Source: Fasciolopsis buskii
Lineage: Eukaryota; Platyhelminthes; Trematoda; Plagiorchiida; Fasciolidae
DNA: 64,000 nucleotides
Assembly: GCA_008360955.1 (NCBI GenBank)
Contig: LUCM01006842.1
Coordinates: 1-64,000, forward strand
Reading direction: 5' to 3'
The notes under the pieces are model-generated. The model had not been told where the DNA came from, made no database searches, and saw only the letters and a program-made list of their open reading frames with translations. This document shows, piece by piece, positions 62,640 through 64,000 of the stretch; the first letter of the stretch is position 1; each line of letters begins with the position of its first letter. A program made the translations under genes and the position numbers.

Positions 62640-63167
62640 ACGCACTTCTGCATTTCTTTTTAAACGTTTTTAATGTACAGTCTACCAAGAAATTAGGAGC
62701 TAGCCGCATAATGCGTGTTCATGAGAAGAGTTTGAGCTAATTTACGTTCTTTTCTTCACTTGGCATGGTGTTTCGGCAACTGGTTTGTTCCTTTGTTTGG
62801 TAAAAGAGCAGGTTTCCATAGTTTACTCTGGCTGATGTCACTGGTGCTACTGGAGGTCCTAGCTGACTTGTGAGACGTTTGTCCATATCCTTTTTTTCGC
62901 AGTTTTTTCATGGTGACTTCGTTATGCCCGTCTTTCGGTTTTGTTGTCTGTCTTCACTAATACCCGTCTCTCTATTGACACTGTGACTGTTTGCTGATTG
63001 ACGTTATGCTTATGAGCCTGCTGTGCACATCGAAAGGTTCAGCCACCTGCCGTAGCTTTTTGTGTCGTTTCTCCCGGTTGGTCAACCACTCCGTTAGCTC
63101 AGTTTCGATCTCCGTCTTTCTAGTATCCTAAAAGATTTTTCCATGGGTGTCTGTGATATTTCCAGCA
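62640..63167 (+). promoter_or_regulatory. Probable upstream/5' region of the terminal gene
   Basis: This T- and G-rich stretch has no long frame on the + strand and leads into the start codon at 63168. I see no convincing TATA box. TTTCCAG at 63159-63165 is a good splice-acceptor sequence only 2 nt before the ATG. That would fit either a 5'-UTR intron or spliced-leader trans-splicing, which is known in flatworms. The assignment as regulatory rests on position. Confidence 0.4.
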
Positions 63168-63953
63168 ATGCCTCGTCGTTCTGGTCACGCACAGTCTGAC
63201 GAAAACCCCCCACCCCGACGGCAGAGCGCTCGGATTGCCGCAGTTCAGGCAGCTTCCCCTGCTAAATCACCTGTCAAGTCACCGAGACGAAAGGTATGAT
63301 AGTAACCTCTGTTGATGTTTGTTTAGAGACAGTCAACCGAACCCAACAAGTCCCACTCGGAAGATACGGAGTCTCAACAGTCGCAGATAAAGAGCGAGAG
63401 CAGTATTGAAGGGTTGAATGGCCTTGAAACCAGCTCTTCCAAAGACCGCGAGTCTGTAGTAGACTCTCAAGAACTACCGTCAAAGAAAGCCAAAGTTGAT
63501 GAAGAAAACGGTGGTAAGCTGTCGTTCCAGTACCACCATCTTGTAGACACGTCTAAGGAGGAAGCATCTGCAGCGGAAGCCGTTGAACCTGAACATGAAA
63601 AATCGTCAAAGGACGAAATGGATTTCGAGGTGGTAGAGAAGAGTGAAGTTCCTCCCCCAGATAGTGCGGAAGTACGTGCTGCCATTACTGTTCAAGGTGA
63701 AGACGGTCAACTTCTGGCGGGATTTGTACAAGTTGATAAGGATGGCCTGCCGTCAGCTACCAGTCTTGAGGTAAAACAGCCGTGTACGGAGGAGCCGGAG
63801 GCATCAGCGATCAGCTTAACAACCTCTTCAGTACACGCCAGCGATGCTCTCGTAGAGAACTCCGTGAATGGTGATAGCAATCATCATCTAGAGCCCGGTG
63901 GGTTTGATTTTCACATATATTTAGAGTCGTTATTACGAGTTATGCGGCACTGA
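63168..63953 (+). CDS. Nuclear-looking basic/acidic protein, first exons (partial, hypothetical)
   Basis: Exon 1 (63168-63293, 42 codons) starts MPRRSGHAQSDENPPPRRQS and ends with SPAKSPVKSPRRK, a run of SPxK motifs as seen in DNA-minor-groove-binding tails and CDK sites. A 33-nt intron (63294-63326) follows in phase 0. Exon 2 begins RQSTEPNKSHSEDTES and stays open to TGA at 63951. It is Ser/Glu/Asp-rich with a likely nuclear signal PSKKAKVDEE (residues 93-102) and no membrane segment. The final part (after LEPG, residue 232 or so) looks intronic. A donor CCG|GTGGGT at 63898 suggests exon 2 ends at 63897 and the gene runs off the window. I do not recognise the family. Nuclear location is inferred from the basic clusters. 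Confidence is high that it codes, low for function. Confidence 0.75.
63294..63326 (+). other. 33-nt spliceosomal micro-intron
   Basis: It begins GTATGA and ends TTGTTTAG. Its second codon in the exon-1 frame is TGA, so reading is only continuous if it is removed. Removal keeps frame with the following 190 codons. Introns of 30-40 nt near gene starts are known in flatworms. Confidence 0.75.
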
Positions 63954-64000
63954 GCTACAAAGTTTCTGGTTAACCAGTGATAACTCGTGTCAATAAGCAA

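Overview
The window is eukaryotic and fits a parasitic flatworm (trematode or cestode). The reasons are several LINE lineages with flatworm-like protein motifs, a BEL/Pao-like remnant, one protein-coding gene start with a 33-nt intron, moderate GC, and almost no intact reading frame over 62 kb. Species cannot be fixed from the sequence alone. I see no bacterial operons, CRISPR arrays or phage genes.

Layout. 0.7-9.4 kb (+): an old RTE-type LINE split into pieces. The endonuclease is at 0.7-1.7 kb, a linker at 1.9-2.1 kb, the first half of the reverse transcriptase (RT) at 6.5-7.0 kb and the palm/C-terminus at 8.3-9.2 kb. Its first gap holds a second, CR1/Jockey-type LINE (2.3-5.6 kb, +); its second gap (7.0-8.26 kb) holds DNA I cannot identify. 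9.45-12.05 kb (-): a third LINE with endonuclease, RT and C-terminal tail, all broken. 14.3-15.0 kb (-): BEL/Pao-like protease remnant. 18.34-18.50 kb (-): possible isolated coiled-coil exon. 20.27-22.13 kb (+): 5'-truncated LINE with an intact YADD motif. 25.86-27.11 kb (-): another LINE RT fragment. 35.75-37.51 kb: array of five copies of a ~370-400 bp unit carrying a tRNA-Val(CAC)-like Pol III promoter, three in one orientation and two in the other. 38.81-39.53 kb (+): unexplained 240-codon open frame. 41.77-41.94 kb (+): LINE C-terminal tail. 42-62.6 kb: mostly unrecognised, decayed or intronic/intergenic DNA with a few hairpins.

The only gene I trust as live begins at 63,168 on the + strand. 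It encodes a nuclear-looking protein with a basic N-terminus bearing SPxK motifs, followed by a long acidic, Ser/Glu-rich part. It is split by a 33-nt phase-0 intron and probably continues past the window. The rest is best read as intergenic or intronic DNA filled with nested dead retroelements. I found no convincing new biological system. The most notable items are the inverted tRNA-Val-like array, whose indel-rich divergence also suggests an assembly artefact, and the micro-intron gene start.
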